Below, piece by piece: positions 29,516-41,500 of a stretch of DNA of 64,000 bases. This stretch comes from Semisulcospira habei (lineage: Eukaryota; Mollusca; Gastropoda; Semisulcospiridae): positions 123,965,571 to 124,029,570 of the forward strand of contig BTPG01000007.1 of assembly GCA_036245525.1 (NCBI GenBank), given 5' to 3'. The notes below the pieces were generated by a model. That model ran no database searches. It saw nothing but the letters and a program-made list of their open reading frames with translations, and was not told the origin of the DNA. The position numbers were made by a program, and so were the translations under genes. Every line of letters begins with the position of its first letter. Within the stretch, counting starts at the first letter, position 1.

Positions 29516-29580
29516 TGCAAGAGGCATAGATTTTCATGAGCCCGTAAAGGCTGGGTGGGCCCATGAGAATTTGAGAGTTT
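29516..29580. repeat. Family B half-element
   Basis: GCAAGAGGCATAGATTTTCA + TGAGCCCG, then GGGCCCATGAGAATTTGAG; the right arm end is lost. It lies upstream of the FABP start. Confidence 0.65.
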
Positions 29581-29734
29581 ACGGCCAGTACCCCGCCTGG
29601 AACGAGATCAGACCCACTTCATTTGAATTCCGCCGACTGACTTGGGGTAATGTGAGGGGTTAAGTGTGTGACGAGAGCCATGGACACAGAGCAAGCTTTA
29701 TCAAATTACTGATTAACTTGGCTGCCATGCCATC

Positions 29735-29803
29735 AAGTAGCATGGATTCTCATGAGCCACTGCATGTGCAGGGGCTCATGAGAATCCATGCCTCTTGCAG
29801 ACG
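29735..29803. mobile_element. Family B palindrome
   Basis: CAAGTAGCATGGATTCTCAT + GAGCCACTGCA against GCAGGGGCTCATGAGAATCC + ATGCCTCTTGC. Confidence 0.85.
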
Positions 29804-30359
29804 GTAGGAAGTTGGCAAGGGACTGGACAACTTGAGGCGGTTCAGTCACGAGTGCGCGGTGCACCATGGGAGTTAGCGTCACGTGACTGTTTTCGTATCA
29901 GATTGTCGTCTGCTCATTGAAGACGTCACGAGGTCAAACCGTGGTTTCGAGTGAATTAAAATTCGATTACAATCAAGGGTACATGTCGTAAGAGTTGGGA
30001 AATCCCTCAGCTATATGAGACAAAGAATTTCATTTAAATTTACAAACTAATTTCCTAACCCTTAACAAGTTACTCTTAAACATTACTATTGAGCTTAATT
30101 GAACTCAGTCAGGCCGGTCTAATAGTCACTCTACGCAGCCTTACGAACCTAGTCAGCGCGAGATACCGGCAAAGTGTCCGTCAGTTTCACAGACTCTCCG
30201 TCACTGAAAATTTGTTCAGCCTAATAATTTTTTTTTTTTTAAGTGTGACAGATTTCTTTTTATGTCGGCTATCAAGCATAACAATGATGCAACAAGCATG
30301 GGCTGAGTTCCCGGCGGCCACTTCATGACTGATGTACAGGGGCGGATCAGTTACCTCGA

Positions 30360-30690
30360 ATGTTGGGGGGGGGGGGTTGGGGGGGGGGGGGTGTTACAAC
30401 TTTTTTGTTTGGGACCTTCAACCTGACACAAAAGGCCTCCCCGACGCTAGACCTTGCTTCCGAGTCCAGTGGGTGAAAAATCAGACAACGCCGGGGGAAA
30501 GGGGTTGGCCGGTGGGCCGGGGGTGGGGGGGGGGTGGGGGGGGAGAGAGTCACAAAAGTTGCGTGTGTGTGACGACTCTCACCACTCGCCAAAATGTCAA
30601 ACAAAAAGGGGAGGGGGGCAGCGTGTGTGTGTGTGAAAACTTGCCCAAATATAACACGGGGAGGGGAAGGGGGGGGGGGGGGAAACTTTG
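30360..30690. repeat. Cluster of poly-G runs
   Basis: Runs of 8-12 G at about 30366, 30380, 30526, 30535 and 30670. Strong G-quadruplex potential on the plus strand. ORFs over it are artefacts. Confidence 0.85.
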
Positions 30691-30909
30691 TTATGATGTC
30701 GCCAATATGCGCCGCCGGGTTACTTAGTCGTGCAACTGAATTTTATGACTGAACACTTCGGCGCTTTCACTACGTTAAGATGGGGACGATCGAGTCCTTA
30801 GTATTCCATGACAAAGACGGCGACCTTTGTCGCGGAATAAACGAGAAACAATGATCAGTATAACATCCTCTCTTTACTTTTCATAAGTCGGACGTACAAT
30901 GTTGAGGTG

Positions 30910-31003
30910 TTAACCATGTGGCTGTTGGCATAGCGCTATTGTCGCGATGGTTCCTGCAGGAATCGGCATCGCGACAAAGTGCTACCGATAGTTAAAGGGT
31001 TAA
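30910..31003. mobile_element. Family C element
   Basis: TTAACCATGTGGCTGTTGGC, ATTGTCGCGATGGTTCCTGC, then GCATCGCGACAAAGTGCTAC and GTTAAAGGGTTAA. It shares its right TTAA with the next element. Confidence 0.8.
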
Positions 31004-31206
31004 CCCATCACTGCCAGCGGTGGCGGCCGGAAAGCTTTGTTACTTCAACGCCAAAAGCACAGGTCGCCCAAGTGGGATCAGGCAACAAGAGGCATTGCCG
31101 GATCCTCATGAGCCCCCAACACATCATTGCTGAGGTAGTCGTGATGATCTCAGTGTCTTTTGCAGTTGGGGTGGTAATCGCTTTCTCTCGGCAGTGAAGG
31201 GGTTAA
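31000..31206. mobile_element. Family B element with intact outer ends and broken core
   Basis: TTAACCCATCACTGCCAGCG at the left, CTCGGCAGTGAAGGGGTTAA at the right. The core keeps CAAGAGGCATTGCCGGATCC + TCATGAGCCCCC, but the right arm is changed beyond pairing. Confidence 0.75.
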
Positions 31207-33028
31207 AGGCCCACTACCGCCGTAACTGTTTAAATATACACTTCTGTAACCGAGATGGTCACAGTTACGAAACGATACACTGACTGACACATGTCTAGTT
31301 CAGTATGGTTCATTTAGACATAGGGAAATCTAGTTCAGCACAGGTCGTCTAGTAATATCAAGTAACCAGGTTGACAATGATTCCACTCCGTTCTCGGAAT
31401 CAGTATGAGAAACAGCTAAAAATAGATTGATACGCCGACGCCGGTGCGCAGGATAAATAAGTGCGATTACACATATGTTTGCTGCGTGTCCAAACTGCTG
31501 TTAAAGTTTGCGGCATTAGTTGTGTCGACAAAGCAAAAGAAACACAAACGGGCGGTGCTGAAATGTGTCTTCAGATTTACGCGTAACGAAAATCAGTGTA
31601 AGTTCCATTCTAGCCGGCTTTTATTAGAGCTTTTGGGGGCTCACTGAAGGAAACTATTCTGCAGCGGCGTGTACTCAACTCAGTTTCACTTTTCACATGG
31701 GACAACAATGCATATCTCTTTCCCCCTCGCCATCACCCCCACCCCATACCCGCCGCCACCCCCCCCCCCCAAAGAGCTGTTTCTGGCTTATATATATTAG
31801 GAGATTTGTCTTTGGCAAACCAATTATGGAGTGTTGTAAGGGGAGATACAGACCTTGACCTACATGTGTTTTTGTACGATATAGCGTATCTGTGTTCCCT
31901 AACTTGAAGTGCACTGCTTGACAAATGATACGATACGGTGCCGCGCGGGAGTAGCAGCTGTAGGGACTGACTCTTTGTCAACGTTTGTGAGAAGAAAACA
32001 GTTGTCGATAACCATATTTCAACAGGCCATTTACATCCATCTGCACGAAACAGAGATACGCTTGCCTCTTTCGGTGTGTGCCGTGGGCCAGGATGGGAGG
32101 GCCGGATCGGGTTAGAGATACGCTTGCGGCCTCCGCTCAGTCTGTCGGTGGGACGCCGGGCTGGATTCGATGGGGAGGTGCCGCTAGGGTAGGGGTGGCT
32201 GGTGGTGGGAGGTTTATTTTTAAAATCAACGCGTGCTCCACTCGGTGGGAAGGTGATGATGACATATTATATACTCGTATTACACAAGAAGAGGCTAGTA
32301 TTTTGGAATAATTGAGGTTAGGGTTATGATTGGTTCAACTGGTTTATCATTTCCTTAGAAGTGCCTGCTGAACGGTTTGGGCGGCTAGGCAACATTTACG
32401 TGTCCAATTCCGGTCCGTCCTCAGACGAAGAAAACCTCTGGGAAAACACAAGTGACCAGCAGTAGTGGCCGCTGCCGTGGATGCGATGGAGTTAAATGGT
32501 CATCTGTCCATGGCCGGTTTACAGTTAGAGCGGGGACTGAGGTGCCAAGCTCGCAATGAGTAGCGATTGTAACCGCGGTAACTGGTTATCCGTTCAAAGG
32601 CCGGGCTTTCTGGGATTTCGAAAAAGCTGAATCAGTCTCCAGGACTGCCGAAAATACGTACTGCTGGTGATGAAATCAGCACAATTTCGCCGGAGCGGAA
32701 GTCACCTAGTTGTGGTCGCCACCCCACACCGCACCCCGCCCCTCTTCCGTGTTTTTCTTGCCAAATACGTTCTTCCTGCGTGTTCGTCTTTTCATTCGTT
32801 CATTCTTTTTTACTTTTCTTTTTTTTCTCTCTAGAGCCTGGAAGACAGATGTGTAGGCGGCCTACACACCACAATGGTGGTGGTGGGAAAGACGGTGTGC
32901 CGGCGCAAGACAATGCAAATCTTCATTTTTTTTCCAACGCTTTCACCACTTATTTTATTCAGTCAGACTCATTCTTCGGAACACATATGTCGACAAAAGT
33001 AATTTGATGGGATGAATAACGCAGATCA
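31207..33028. other. No gene seen
   Basis: Between the FABP 5' end and the next repeats I see no exon, palindrome or LINE block. There is a poly-C/poly-T mixture near 31720-31770, a GC-richer patch at 32080-32250, and a T-rich run near 32800-32830. This may contain FABP upstream regulatory DNA. Confidence 0.4.
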
Positions 33029-33233
33029 TTAACCTGTTCAGTGCCGAGAAAATCTGAACACCAACCAACCGCAAGAGGTATAGATCCTCATGAGCCTCCG
33101 CCGATGCGGGGGCTCATGAGAATCAATACCTCTTGCTGAGGCCACTTTGAGTCAACGTTTATAGGACAGCTAGGGATTCTTGGTCTTGAATTAACGAAGA
33201 TTGCAGAAACACAGCTGGCACTGAACCGCTTAA
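33029..33233. mobile_element. Family B element, TTAA-bounded
   Basis: TTAACCTGTTCAGTGCCGAG and CTGGCACTGAACCGCTTAA are inverted ends. Core GCAAGAGGTATAGATCCTCA with GGGGGCTCATGAGAATCAAT. It shares its right TTAA with the family A element at 33230. Confidence 0.85.
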
Positions 33234-33443
33234 CTCATTTAGCCCGACGGCCGTATTTCCCAAATTGTGTAGGCGTCATCTAATGACTATGCACCAGTTG
33301 CAGGAGATGGATCGACCATGATAATTCAAGGGCAGTGCCAGATTAGCTTGGCGCCGACAGGCGCCAAGCTAATCTGGCACTACCCTTGAATTATCATGGT
33401 CGACCCATCTCCTGCTGTTGGGCGTCAGGGCTGAATGGGTTAA
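33230..33443. mobile_element. Family A element (A-II), 214 bp
   Basis: TTAACTCATTTAGCCCGACG at the left, AGGGCTGAATGGGTTAA at the right. Core GGATCGACCATGATAATTCA, arms pairing through AGATTAGCTTGGCGCC. Confidence 0.92.
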
Positions 33444-33979
33444 CAACAAACAAACCAAAAACAACTTAATTAAAGACGCATAGTTACGCGTCTTTTCCGC
33501 CCAGCGATTTAGTCAGTGGGCTTTAAAAAGCCACATAGTTTACTCAAAACTGGTCTGCTGGTTCAATTGCACATTTGTACGTTCAATGTCTATCTTATCA
33601 CACCAGGCTCTACTTTTCGACGCCGTTAATTGTGTATAGAGGCCTCAATCAACCCATTGATAAAAAGTCCTTGTGAGTGACACGCGGGGCGGCAAGGACG
33701 AGAGATAACAGATTACATGTAATAATGTGTGGCAGGGTACGGCCTAGTGAGAAAGCCGACGATGACCCACTCAACGCCGTCGACCCTGGGACCTTTATCT
33801 TACTGGGTGCTCTACGTCTGTCGTCACTGATTGGCAGGCGCTACGTTACGCACTAGTTTGGCAAACTGAGACATAAGTTGCTTTGTGTCTTGTTGTCGTC
33901 CGTCACTGTACATTCGGGGAGAAAAAAGGGACACAATAAAAATAGTTACTTCTTGCAATACACATAAAAGGCAAAGCCC

Positions 33980-34193
33980 TTAACTCATTCTACCCCAGAC
34001 ACACCACAGCAGGATAAGGATCCACCATGATAGTTCAAGGGTGATGCCAGAATAGCTTGGCGCCTACGGGCGCCAAGCTATTCTGGCATCACCCTTCAAC
34101 TATCATGGTCGATCTGTGTCCTGCACTGCAATGCAGTCTTGAGAGAACATGGGCAAAATTTAAGGATTTTGGTGTTGGGGTAGAATGAGTTAA
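33980..34193. mobile_element. Family A element (A-I), 214 bp
   Basis: TTAACTCATTCTACCCCAGA and TTGGGGTAGAATGAGTTAA, both TTAA intact. The core pairs nearly perfectly around GGCGCCTACGGGCGCC. Confidence 0.92.
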
Positions 34194-34850
34194 GGCTCAC
34201 GTGTATGACCAATGCACACATGTGTGACCTTATTTCTGACAATAAGTAAAGAGCTGGCTTCTGCATCAGCAAAATCCATGTTTTTTTCTCTTGTGACCCT
34301 TGACCTTTCCGAGGGGTCATCCAAATTAGTATGCATAGATAGGTCTTACCACCAGGTATCTCTGTACGAAGTTTGTGTTTGAAGTTGTAAATAGTATTTG
34401 AGAAAAAAATCTTTTGTCAAATTATGGCTATGTTGTATCTATTTCCTGAGCTCTTGTGACCCTTGACCTTTCCGACGGGTCAATCAATTAGTATGCATAG
34501 AAAGGTCTTACCATCAGGTATCTTTGCACCAAGTTTGGCTTTGAGGTTGTGAATAGCATTTGAGAAAAAAACACTTTGTCAAAACATAACTATTTTTTTA
34601 CCAATTTCCTAATCCCCTGTGACCTTGACCTTTGTGAAAGGTCACTCAAATGGTATGTTTAAAAAGGTCTTGCCACAAAGTATCCTTTGGGTCAAGTTTG
34701 AATATTGTGGCTTGAATAGTCTCCGAGAAAATGCCAACGTTAAAGCTTACCACGGACGACGGCGGACGACAGACGACGGACGGACGACCACTGGCCCAGA
34801 ACATAGACTCACTTCTGCCTGGCACGTGAGCCACACCAAAAAATAAAAAA
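34194..34850 (+). repeat. Family M repeat
   Basis: Starts AGGCTCACGTGTATGACCAA and ends with CGGACGACAGACGACGGACG and CACGTGAGCCACACC. Units contain TGACCCTTGACCTTTCCGA at 34294 and 34457 and TGACCTTGACCTTTGTGAAA at 34620. It directly follows a family A element. Confidence 0.75.
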
Positions 34851-35096
34851 AAAAAAAAACTCACAAAGTAATTAAATATGCACTGAAAGAGTTGGTTGGG
34901 AAAAAAAGGCAATAAAAATGACGCAATAAAAATGATACTGTTTGCTATTAAAGAAACTCACCGAGTAATTGAATATGTATTGAACGAGTTGGTGCACCCG
35001 ATCAAACAAGTGTTTTCTACATTCACCACAGGTCGACAATTTCCCAATGTAAATAATCACCTCCGCTTGAGGGAAAGGGACGTACATCCATCTATA

Positions 35097-35172
35097 TGTC
35101 GCCAGCAAAAGGCACAGATCGTCATGTGACCCCGCAGAATGCGGGGTCACATGAAGATCTGTGTCTCCTGCA
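35097..35172. mobile_element. Family B palindrome
   Basis: GCAAAAGGCACAGATCGTCA + TGTGACCCCGC against GCGGGGTCACATGAAGATCT + GTGTCTCCTGC. CATGTGACC pairs with GGTCACATG, a compensated change from CATGAGCCC. Confidence 0.85.
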
Positions 35173-35514
35173 CACGTGCTGTGCACGCTGCTGATTTACA
35201 GCGAGCCCATTCATCGAAAACGAAAGAAGAAGTGCATAGCAAACACCGTTTTCTGAACATGCAGCGTGTATTTCTTCTGTGGTGGACAGGAGATAAACAC
35301 AGGAGATGTATTGGCTATATACAGTGCGTGTGTCCATGCGGCTACGTCTGACACGCACTGTTCGTGTCTACTTCTCCTAGCAACCACAGGTATACGTTTA
35401 ATCTTATGTTACATCACCGGGGAGAAGGGGGACACACACAAAAACAGGTCGACGGGCAGACATCCGCCTAAATTGGCCGGCGAGCAGTATAGATTGGCAG
35501 TGACTCTGCGTTGC

Positions 35515-35728
35515 TTAACTCATTCAGCCCGACGGCCGTACTTCCCAAATTTTGGAGGCGTCATCTAACGACTATGCACCAGTTGCAGGAGATGGATAGA
35601 CCATCATAATTCAAGGGCAGTGCCAGATTAGCTTGGCGCCGATAGGCGCCAAGCTAATCTGGCACTACCCTTGAATTATCATGGTCGACCCATCTCCTGC
35701 TGTAGGGCGTCAGGGCTGAATGGGTTAA
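35515..35728. mobile_element. Family A element (A-II), 214 bp
   Basis: TTAACTCATTCAGCCCGACG and AGGGCTGAATGGGTTAA. Very close to the 33230 copy, which suggests the same young subfamily. Confidence 0.92.
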
Positions 35729-35799
35729 CATCTTCGCTGCCTGGGATCCGGAATTTCGCGTCTGAAGCCACTACACGTTGACCGACACCCGCGTCAGTA

Positions 35800-35955
35800 A
35801 CATGACCATGATAATTCAAGGGTAGTGCCAGATTGGCTTGGCGCCTTCAGTGGGACCAACAAAAATAGAGCTTAGGACCAACAAGAGACATAACTCCGCA
35901 TGATGTCTCTTGCAGCTGTGTAGTGTTTGCCTTGCCCTGGCAGTTATCGGGCTAA
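35800..35955. repeat. Chimeric fragment: family A half-arm joined to family B-like tail
   Basis: CATGATAATTCAAGGGTAGT + GCCAGATTGGCTTGGCGCC stops at the loop and continues as ACCAACAAGAGACATAACTC and CATGATGTCTCTTGCAGCTG, the outer arm sequence of B elements, ending GTTATCGGGCTAA. Confidence 0.6.
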
Positions 35956-36109
35956 TGTTCCGACGGCAGCAAGACTTTCTGAAGGCGTGCCTGCGCTGCT
36001 CGTGGAGAAAAAAAAATCGAACGTTGAATGAACGTCGCTAACCGTTCTTACTTAACAAGACAAATAAACCTAAGACATGCTAGAGAAGCTGTGCATTCAT
36101 TAATCGAAC

Positions 36110-36535
36110 CCTAGTTTTCACGAAGAGTAGAAAATCGTTACAAAATATGTACAGGGAAACGATATAATTAAAAGATGTATTAACTGCAAACACGTAACGT
36201 ATCATCTCGTCTTAGGCGCAGCAGACCATCCAATATCAAAGACTACGGGCAGCGCAGACAGTACGGAAAGTTTTAAAAGAAAACAGAACTCCAAGCAGAC
36301 ATCAAGAGACTGGGAACCACCTGGAGTAAAATCGAAGGAGAAGCACAGGACATGAGTCGCTGGAGGTCTCTCGTCGACGGCCTATACCCTGGGAGGGGTG
36401 ACAGGCGTAAGTAAGTAAGTAAGAACATGGTGGTAAATGGATCAAGTGCAGACAGAAAAGAGGGGAACCCGCCCTGCACGGCTGACCTGGGTGACCCTGA
36501 AACTAGAAAGTAGTTAGCCCCACCCAAGTCCACCC
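36110..36535 (-). repeat. Dispersed repeat family N, copy 5, interrupted by a LINE end
   Basis: Reverse orientation: GTACAGGGAAACGATATAA, CTACGGGCAGCGCAGACAGT, then after the insertion GATCAAGTGCAGACAGAAAA and GTAGTTAGCCCCACC. Confidence 0.65.
36285..36425 (+). pseudogene. LINE ORF2 extreme C terminus with (AAGT)n tail
   Basis: Open frame ADIKRLGTTWSKIEGEAQDM + SRWRSLVDGLYPGRGDRRK, typical of the last residues of some LINE polyproteins ('TW..(I/V)E..A.DR..WR..V..L'). A (TAAG)n tail follows at 36410-36423. It is a very short 5'-truncated insertion inside repeat N. Confidence 0.7.
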
Positions 36536-36539
36536 AGGG

Positions 36540-36700
36540 CAGACACGGGTGGCGTGAGGGGGGGGTGGGTGGGGGGGGGGGGGAGAACAGATTAGTCCCA
36601 AAAGCAGAAGGCATAAACCATCGATTTAATAAAAACGAACTGTTAAAAACGTTTGTTTAAAAATAGTTATTTTGAAATTATCAAATCAACAGGCGCCAAT
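36540..36700. repeat. Poly-G run and AT-rich flank
   Basis: G-rich run at 36557-36583 followed by AT-rich sequence without features. Confidence 0.6.
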
Positions 36701-36704
36701 TGAT

Positions 36705-36880
36705 CATGCACAACCTTGAAACTAGTGTGATCGATCATAGTCGGAGATCAGGGCTACCGTGACAGTTGAAGGGTAGTATCCGATTAACTTGTTGCCTAAG
36801 AAGGCCGCCAAGGTAATCCGGCACAGCCGCTGAACTATCATCATGGTCAATCCATCTCCCGCTATGCCTCTCCACGGTTG
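36705..36880. repeat. Decayed family A element
   Basis: GTGACAGTTGAAGGGTAGTA, GATTAACTTGTTGCC, GGCACAGCCGCTGAACTATC and ATGGTCAATCCATCTCCCGC. Many unpaired changes. Confidence 0.6.
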
Positions 36881-36949
36881 CCACTGGTCGCAGCCGGACT
36901 GTGTTTCCGAAAACTTTGTGAAGTCAATACGAAAATAACAAGAAGGGCA

Positions 36950-37790
36950 AAGCCATTATGGCTCACGTGTATGACCGATTTACATATGTGTGACCTTTGA
37001 GACAATAAGTAAAAGGCTGGCTTCTGCACCAACAAAACCCATGTTTTCTCAAAATGTAATCATTTTTTAAATATCTGTCACTCCCCGCCCCCCCCCCTCC
37101 CACCCCCGTGATCCTTGATCTTTGCGGTGAGTCGACTAAATTAGTATGCAGAGCAAGGTCTTATCACCTGTGTGCCAAATATGATTGAAAAATCTGTAAA
37201 AATGTTGATAATACCTCCAATTCTATCAAAATTTGGCATTTTACGCACATTTGCCGGCCTCTTGTGACCCTCGACCTTGCCGAGGGGTCATCCAAATTAG
37301 TATGCATGTAGATAGGTCTTACCATCAGGTATCTCTGCACCAAGTTTGGGTTTGAAGTTGTGAATAGTATTTGAGAAAAAAAACCCACATCTTTTGTCAA
37401 ATTATTGCTTTTTTTTACCTGATCTTTTGTGACCCTTGACCTTTACGAGGGGTCAGCCAAATTATTATGTATAGAAAGATTTTCCCCCAAAGTTTCCTTG
37501 CACCAAGTTTTGGGTTTGAAGTTGTGAATAGTATTTGAGAAAAAATAGATTTGTCAAAATATGGCTATTTTTGATCTTTTTCCTGATCCCCTGTGACCTT
37601 GACCTTTGTGAAAGGTCATTCAAATTGGTATGTTTAGAAAGGTCTTGCCACAAAGTATCCTTGGGCCAAGTTTGAAGACTATGGTTTTAATAGTCTCCGA
37701 TAAAATGCCAACGTTAAAGTTTACCACGGACGACGGTGGGTCGACTGGCCCGTAACATACTCATTTTTGCTTTTGTCAAAAATCCGACAA
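36950..37790 (+). repeat. Family M repeat, longest copy
   Basis: Starts ATTATGGCTCACGTGTATGA and ends near ACCACGGACGACGGTGGGTC. Four or five units with TTAGTATGCATGTAGATAGG, CACCAAGTTTGGGTTTGAAG and TGACCCTTGACCTTTACGAG. AGGTCA direct-repeat sites lie near 37265, 37430 and 37594. Confidence 0.75.
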
Positions 37791-37799
37791 AGGACGATG

Positions 37800-37924
37800 G
37801 ATACACAGTGGTGTCAGCAGGAGGCATAGATCCACATGAGCCCCCACAACTGCGGGGGCTCATGAGGATCTATACCTCTTGTATATGGGTGTTTCTCGGT
37901 GTGTTCTGGCATTGAAGGAGTTAA
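37800..37924. mobile_element. Family B element
   Basis: GCAGGAGGCATAGATCCACA + TGAGCCCCCACAACTGC against GGGGGCTCATGAGGATCTAT + ACCTCTTG; right outer end GGCATTGAAGGAGTTAA. Confidence 0.85.
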
Positions 37925-38417
37925 CTATACTCGAGCTAACTCCCAATAGTTTATTTCATCCGGGGGGTGGGGGGGGGGGGGGTATATTTTAATACAGAAT
38001 GGGCCTCTCTGACCTAGCTATTACGTTAAATGTCCAGCTGTGGTTCCTGCTCCGACCTGCAAGCAAAAGGCTCTCGAGGCTACACTCGCGTTGTAATTGT
38101 CCTGTTGTAGTGTATTGACCAGTCCGTCAACTCTGGCCTGGCTGATCCACTTAATGCTGTTCTGGCTGAAAGCCGTTTGATCACTGCGTCAGGGCTACTC
38201 GACTTGCACGTCTTCTGTTGAAATACCTTGGTTCGCTGGTCCTCTCTGGTCTGGTAACTCCGTCTCCTCCTGTGTCTCCCAAGGCAGACTGAACTTTCTA
38301 TTCTGGTCGACGGTCATCTCGTTCTCCACAACGCATTGCAGTAGCTGCCAGCAAGCACAAGGACCACGGATGGCCCACAAACGGCTGTTCACGGACCAAC
38401 TAACAAGTAAGCAAAAG
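37925..38417 (-). promoter_or_regulatory. 3' flank of left receptor; possible poly(A) signal
   Basis: On the minus strand AATAAA occurs at about 37950-37955, roughly 580 bases past the left receptor stop. It is a weak candidate. A poly-G run lies at 37962-37982. Confidence 0.3.
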
Positions 38418-38497
38418 ACCCTATGGCCGACATCGGCCGCAGTGGGCCCGCGCACGGCCGTGCGCGGGCCCACTGCGGGCGATGTCGGCCCGAAGAC
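38418..38497. mobile_element. Family E palindrome in the 3' flank of the left receptor
   Basis: Arms CGACATCGGCCGCAGTGGGC + CCGCGCACGG and CCGTGCGCGGGCCCACTGCG + GGCGATGTCGG meet at 38457/38458 with few mismatches. Outer E sequence (GCGAGCAAAGG on the minus strand) reaches to 4 bases after the stop codon at 38534. Confidence 0.9.
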
Positions 38498-38533
38498 TTT
38501 GGCGACATCGGTACGCGGACCTTTGCTCGCTTC

Positions 38534-41500
38534 TCAGCTGCTCAAGTCGACGGCCATCTCTTCCTGAAGCACCTTGAGCAGCTGTGCCTCTCTCGCTTTC
38601 CGCTGCTTCTCAACCAGCACGTTGTATGTGTAAAGGAACGGGTTGAGAGCCGAATTGAGCGGTAAAACGAAGATAGCGAGGGTGACGTTCAGCTCTCCCG
38701 ACACCGGAACCCCCATGGCGGCCATCATGCCCAGCAGACCGATGGGGAACCAGCAGAGGAAGTTGGACAAGGCCACGGTAATGAGGCGGCGGGCGATGGT
38801 CAGGTCCTGGGACTTCTTGGTCGTTTCCGTGCCAGTTATGGAGTTGACGCGGACTGACCAGTAGATGGAGGCCTGGCCGGCTGTGATCACAAGAAACAGG
38901 ACAAAGTTGAAGACGATCATGACACCGAAAGCGTACGCGCGACCTTGGTAGGTCTTTCTCGTGATGGGCAAAGGGAGGCAGATTCCAGTCTGTCCGTAGA
39001 ACTCCCAGTGTGATGTCATCGGAAGTAAAGGCAAGCAGGCAAGCGCCGCACCAGCCAGCCAAGCAATCAAGCAAGCTGTAAAAGCGGACGGTCGACTGAA
39101 ACGCAGTGAGCTAAAGGGAAAACGTAGTACGATGAATCTGTCCAGCGTAATGAGACAGATGACGAAGGCGGACACTTCGCTGGAGACAAAGGACAGGAAG
39201 CCGGCGGTCTTGCAGGCTATGCTTGACGTCCACGACGCTTTGTGCAACATGTAGCTACCCAAGTACCGTTTATCAGCCGTGCCAATCAAACACAGGTACA
39301 CACCCATCAAGAAGTCGGCACAGCACAAGTTGGTCACGAACAGGTTGAATGCCGACCTGGACTCTTTCCTTCGAATAAAAAAGCGAAAACAGAAGCTGCC
39401 GCCGTTTCCAGCTAATGCAGCAAGGGTGAAGGTCCACAGGAAGATGCGATAGACGTCAGAACGCAGCAGGTCTTCGCACGATGAAATCTCGTCTTCAGGA
39501 GCGAAGCAGAAACGTTCATCAAAACCCTCGGGAAGCAAGGCTTTACAGCATAAATCGTAGTTTTCCGTCTGTACCATCAGGAGCTCTGTCAATCCTTTCA
39601 ACACATCACTCGGATAATGCACGATGAAGCTGCCTCGGATATCCAATTTCTGCAATTTGGGCAGACATATAAATCCTACTTCGGCCACTGTCGTCAGTTT
39701 TCCGTAAGAGAAATTCAGCGTCTGCAGGTTGGTGAAAGTCGACAGTAATCTGGTGTCTAGCGTTTCTATCAGAGTGCGAGAAAAATCTACGGATCTCAGA
39801 ACTGTGTGTTTTGGATCTGCAGAATCCGTCTTCAATTCAGTCAACGGATTTCCAGCCAAGCGAAGTTCTCTCAGGTTTCTGAGAGCATGTATTGATTTCG
39901 GAGAAAAGGAGGTAATCAGATTGTCATTTAAATTTAGTGTCTGTAGGTTCAGCAGAGCAACATTTTTTGCGAAGGCTAAACCACATGAAGCAAGGCTAAG
40001 CCACACCAGGTAGACATTGGATGCAGCGTCTTGCAGTGCCATTCCAGATCCGCTGGCGTCTAAATAGCGCAATTCAGGAAATGTGTTGGCGGAGAAAGGC
40101 CGGCTGCAGACAAAAGCCAGACCCTGACAGCGACAACCCTCTGGACAGGTCAGGTCACACAGCAACTCGTCATCGCGCTGTGGGCACTGGGGAAACCCGT
40201 CACACAAGTGGTCTAGGTGAACACACACGCTGGAGGCGCGGCAGCGGTAGAAGCCGGGACACGTGTAGTTATGACACTCCGCCTCGTCCTCGTGGTCCGC
40301 ACAGTCGTACACGCCGTTACAGCGCACGAACACCGGCAGGCAGTAGTTGTACTCTCCTGGACACCGGAAGTGGGTCTGTGGACACGGCTGGGATGTGTTC
40401 AGTTTTGTCTGTGTAATGGTGCCGTCGTTCTTAAAGTTGACGAGCGCAGGAGGGGCCAGTCTGACTATTCTGTCGGTGGAAAACTGCACACAGTCCGCCT
40501 CGTCAGACCCATCCACACAGTTGCTGATGGAGTCACATGTTGTGTCTGCAGGAACACACTGTGCGCTTCTGCACGTAAATCCATCGCAGGCTTGATGCTG
40601 ACAAAACTCCTCATCTGACCCGTCCGCACAGTCCTTTCGGAAATCACACACCAACGTGTAGTGAAGAGTGCTACCATCGCTACATACAAACATATGTACA
40701 CTCATGCCCGCATCTTTCACGTGGTAATGACCGACGGTGTTCTGTTCGAGGTTGCCATTCGGCGTGTCGCAGTTATGCATGAACTGCTTCACGCCACAAT
40801 CACTGAGTACATCACATGACAGAAAGTCGTGAGCCAAGTGGCCAGCGGGGCAGCGGGTGAGCCATTTATTTGTAGAAGATGGTCTGCTCATCAATCTGGG
40901 GAGGACAATGTTCTGTTGGCCCTCTGGAAATGTTCGGTATGTATGAAACTGACACATGTATATGGTAGGTAGAAAAGTACCAAGAAGGCTTAATCCCTCC
41001 TGTTTTCGGATTTCAAAATGACCAGTTGACTTGAAGTACATCCATTTCTCTAGTGGCTCTTTGATGATGCTGAACGTGAAATTAGTAATGTAGGAAACAG
41101 TACCGTCAATCCACTGCACGGCGTGACGGTAAAAGTCGGGCTTTTGGAAGTAAGTCATGCCAATGAGAATGTTAATAGAACGCACATTACCAATGCGGAG
41201 GATGCTAAGAAAAGCCTCCCATTCTCTTTTGTTCTTCATCATGGCCAGGTCGCCACCAAGGCGTCCACACTCCGCCTGAGCTTCATCGGGAAGCAGACTA
41301 GTTCGGTTGTATCGAAAGTAAGGAAGCGTCCATCCTCCCAGAGTGTAGCACTTGTTCTTGTAGCCGACAGAGCCGTTACAGCCAGGAGGGGAGAAAGGAC
41401 AGTGCTGCCCCTCGTCTTCACCACCCACACACTCGATCCAGAGGTTACACTCCAGGTGCTGTCTAAAGGTATCATAGTACGGAACCGAACAGTTAAACGC

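Noticed and set aside
30332..30727. 131-residue Gly-rich ORF
   Set aside because: Arises from poly-G runs and has no coding features.
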